Origin: Deinococcales bacterium
GTDB taxonomy: Bacteria > Deinococcota > Deinococci > Deinococcales > Deinococcaceae
NCBI GenBank assembly: GCA_014378225.1
Contig: JACMOA010000262.1
Span: forward strand, 1-6,911
Length of the DNA: 6,911 bases
Direction of reading: 5' to 3'
Shown piece by piece: positions 5,187-6,911 of the stretch. Position 1 is the first letter of the stretch; each line of letters begins with the position of its first letter. Below the pieces are notes generated by a model. It had not been told where the DNA came from and did not search any database. It saw nothing but the letters and a program-made list of their open reading frames with translations. Made by a program: the position numbers and the translations under genes.

Positions 5187-6911
5187 GTGACAGCAACACA
5201 AACAAAGCCAGAAGAGAAACGAAAACCGGAGACTACGCCTGCGGAGCGAAAGTTGATTTTGAGTGCGCTTTGGCGCTATGTCTTGGGCCACCGCAGGCAA
5301 TTTTTGGTGGGACTTTTGGTGGTTTTTCTGGCCAACCTTTCGGTTTTATTGCCCCCTTACTTTATCGGGCGGGCCATTGATGCGCTCAGAACCGGGCAGG
5401 GCCAGGGAGTGGTGAATTTAAATGGTTTTCAGATAGGTACAACAGGCCCCGTCAGCGGCACATTGTTTGTTGAGTTTGGTCTGGCTATTGTAGTCAGCGC
5501 CCTTTTTTCGGCAGCTATGACCCTGATTTTGCGCCGTCAGCTTGTGGTGGCTTCACGTCAGATTGATTACGAGATTCGCCGCGACGTGTTTTCGCACCTG
5601 ACCCATCTGGACAAGTATTACTACGACCGAGCTAGAACCGGAGACCTGATGAACCGCTTGACCGGAGACCTCAGCGCGGTGCGTGAGGCGCTGGGCTTTG
5701 GCATCTGGCAAACTTTCAACGTCATTACAGTGTTTCTGGCCAGTTTCGGGGTGATGTTTGCGCTCTCCAGCACCCTGGCGTGGCTGGTGATGGCCATGAT
5801 GCCCATCATGATTGGGGCCTTGATGTTGCTTTCTAAGGTGATGGCACGGCGTTATGTGGCGCTTCAGGAGCAGAACTCGAGCATCAGCGCCAAAGCGCAG
5901 GAAAATTTCAGTGGCGTGCGGGTGGTCAAGGGTTACGCGCTCGAGGACCGTGAGATTGGCGAGTATCAGGACCTCAACCGCGAACTGATTCGCCGCGCAC
6001 TAAAGCTCACTCAGGTGGAAGGGCCTATCTGGTCCTTTATCAGTTTGTTGATGGGTCTGGCTTACGTTCTGGTGCTGCTAGTAGGCGGACGCATGATTTT
6101 AGGACTATCCTCTGAGACTCTGACCCTGGGTCAGTTCACCCAGTTTGCGCTCACCCTCGAGCGGCTGTCCTGGCCCATGCTTTCAGTGGGGTTCATTGTC
6201 AACATGACTCAGCGCGGTTACAGCTCCTGGGTGCGGGTGTACGAGATGTTAATTGCCAAAGCCGAGCTGAAGGAGAGCGGCAAAATTAAAGCCCAGACCG
6301 TGCGCGGCGACCTCGAGTTCAGAGATGTCACGGTCAGGTTTGGTGACAAAAGCGTGCTCGAGGGTTTAAAACTCAAAATTCCGGCGGGAACCACGGTGGG
6401 CGTCACCGGACCTACGGGCAGCGGCAAAACCCTGCTGGGTCAAATGGTGGGCAGGTTGTTTGACCCCTCACACGGGCAAGTTCTACTGGACGGCGTGGAC
6501 CTGCGCGAGTACGACCTCAAAACCATGCGTGCTCACATTGGCACCGTGCCGCAGGAACCCTTTTTGTTCAGCGAAAGCATCGCCCAGAACATCGCTTTTG
6601 GCATGGGACAGGACCAGCCCGAGGTAGTGACCGGGGTTTCTGTGCTCAAAGCGTCCAGGGTGACGGGTGAGCGTAAAGAATTGGACCTGGAAAAGGTGAA
6701 AAACGCCGCACGGCTGGCAGGTTTGGCGGGTGATGTGGAGGATTTCCCCGAAGGCTACGACACCCTGCTGGGCGAGCGCGGCGTCACGCTATCCGGTGGT
6801 CAGCGGCAGCGCACCGCCCTGGCTCGGGCAATTGCACGGGACCCTAAAGTTTTGATTCTGGACGATTCCTTGAGTGCGGTAGACACCGAGACCGAGGCTA
6901 AGGTCCTAAAC
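5187..6911 (+). CDS. ABC exporter half-transporter with degenerate ATPase site (3' end cut by window edge)
   Basis: A fused membrane-ATPase half-transporter, likely a multidrug or lipid exporter; 575 residues are seen and the frame stays open at the edge. The membrane domain (about 37-340) has six predicted helices, with a Gly-rich insertion at 69-91 in the loop after helix 1. The ATPase domain begins near 373: aromatic A-loop F385, Walker A GPTGSGKT (408-415), Q-loop Q456, signature LSGGQ (535-539), Walker B VLILD (555-559), D-loop SAVD (563-566). D560 replaces the catalytic Glu that normally follows Walker B. Together with an intact signature this matches the TM287/BmrC kind of subunit, which needs a partner carrying the functional Glu. 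Between the Q-loop and the signature there is a poorly conserved insert of about 20 residues (near 477-499). The GTG start is bounded by an in-frame TAG 12 bp upstream. Only the H-loop and C-terminal end are missing. It is divergent from the sugar locus and probably unrelated to it. Confidence 0.93.
   Translation, partial: MTATQTKPEEKRKPETTPAERKLILSALWRYVLGHRRQFLVGLLVVFLANLSVLLPPYFIGRAIDALRTGQGQGVVNLNGFQIGTTGPVSGTLFVEFGLAIVVSALFSAAMTLILRRQLVVASRQIDYEIRRDVFSHLTHLDKYYYDRARTGDLMNRLTGDLSAVREALGFGIWQTFNVITVFLASFGVMFALSSTLAWLVMAMMPIMIGALMLLSKVMARRYVALQEQNSSISAKAQENFSGVRVVKGYALEDREIGEYQDLNRELIRRALKLTQVEGPIWSFISLLMGLAYVLVLLVGGRMILGLSSETLTLGQFTQFALTLERLSWPMLSVGFIVNMTQRGYSSWVRVYEMLIAKAELKESGKIKAQTVRGDLEFRDVTVRFGDKSVLEGLKLKIPAGTTVGVTGPTGSGKTLLGQMVGRLFDPSHGQVLLDGVDLREYDLKTMRAHIGTVPQEPFLFSESIAQNIAFGMGQDQPEVVTGVSVLKASRVTGERKELDLEKVKNAARLAGLAGDVEDFPEGYDTLLGERGVTLSGGQRQRTALARAIARDPKVLILDDSLSAVDTETEAKVLN

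Larger units (their letters stand above)
15..6362. repeat. Dispersed, highly iterated palindrome CTCGAG (about 43 copies)
   Basis: Counting by eye gives about 43 copies of CTCGAG between 15 and 6362, where about 1.7 would be expected in 6.9 kb of even composition. About 16 lie in the roughly 1.37 kb between genes and about 27 in the roughly 5.5 kb of coding sequence. Within genes it appears in all three phases (Leu-Glu, Ser-Ser or Ser-Arg, and Ala/Thr-Arg-Ala), so codon preference alone does not explain it. This resembles the HIP1 phenomenon (GCGATCGC) of cyanobacteria but with a different core. Confidence 0.85.

Noticed and set aside
4571..5380. Open frame of 269 codons on the plus strand
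   Set aside because: It overlaps the start of the exporter in another frame, is rich in Cys and Arg without any recognisable domain, and has no ribosome site.
1..6911. Insertion sequence or transposase remnant
   Set aside because: No transposase motif, no long terminal inverted repeats and no target duplications were found; all repeats are short and local apart from CTCGAG.

Overview
The window reads as a bacterial chromosome segment of moderate GC (roughly 53% by eye). It holds two divergent gene groups separated by a long stretch with no convincing gene. The organism cannot be named from this sequence. The solute-binding protein has a signal-peptidase-I type leader with no lipobox cysteine, and a half-degenerate heterodimeric ABC exporter subunit is present. 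Both fit a diderm bacterium, possibly of the Deinococcota; this placement is a low-confidence inference.

Minus strand, in transcription order: a D-tagatose/D-psicose 3-epimerase family enzyme (4511-3657), a periplasmic sugar-binding protein (3359-1872), a MalF-type permease (1572-649) and a MalG-type permease that runs off the left edge (551-1). Together they look like a carbohydrate uptake and conversion locus. The binding protein captures a sugar, the two permeases import it, and the epimerase interconverts ketoses at C3. No importer ATPase is present in the window. Between the epimerase and the binding protein lie a good sigma-70-type promoter (TTGACA, 17 bp, TAGCAT) and a perfect 16-bp palindrome, CTGCAAACGTTTGCAG, of the type bound by LacI/GalR-family repressors, so sugar-responsive control is likely.

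Plus strand: the 5' 1725 bp of an ABC exporter half-transporter (5187-6911, cut by the right edge). It has a complete membrane domain and most of its ATPase domain. It carries Asp where the catalytic Glu normally follows Walker B, with an intact LSGGQ signature. This is the pattern of one subunit of an asymmetric heterodimer, so the partner gene is expected just downstream, outside the window.

Spaces between genes are rich in short repeats: a 12-bp tandem pair, 7-bp period repeats with a strong hairpin, a 13-bp tandem triplet overlapping the end of the epimerase gene, a G9 run, and an 11-bp stem-loop. Over everything lies a very strong excess of the palindrome CTCGAG: about 43 copies by eye in 6.9 kb, against about 1.7 expected by chance. 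It is densest between genes and in the epimerase gene, and scarce in the binding-protein gene. This resembles a highly iterated palindrome system and is the most unusual property of the window.
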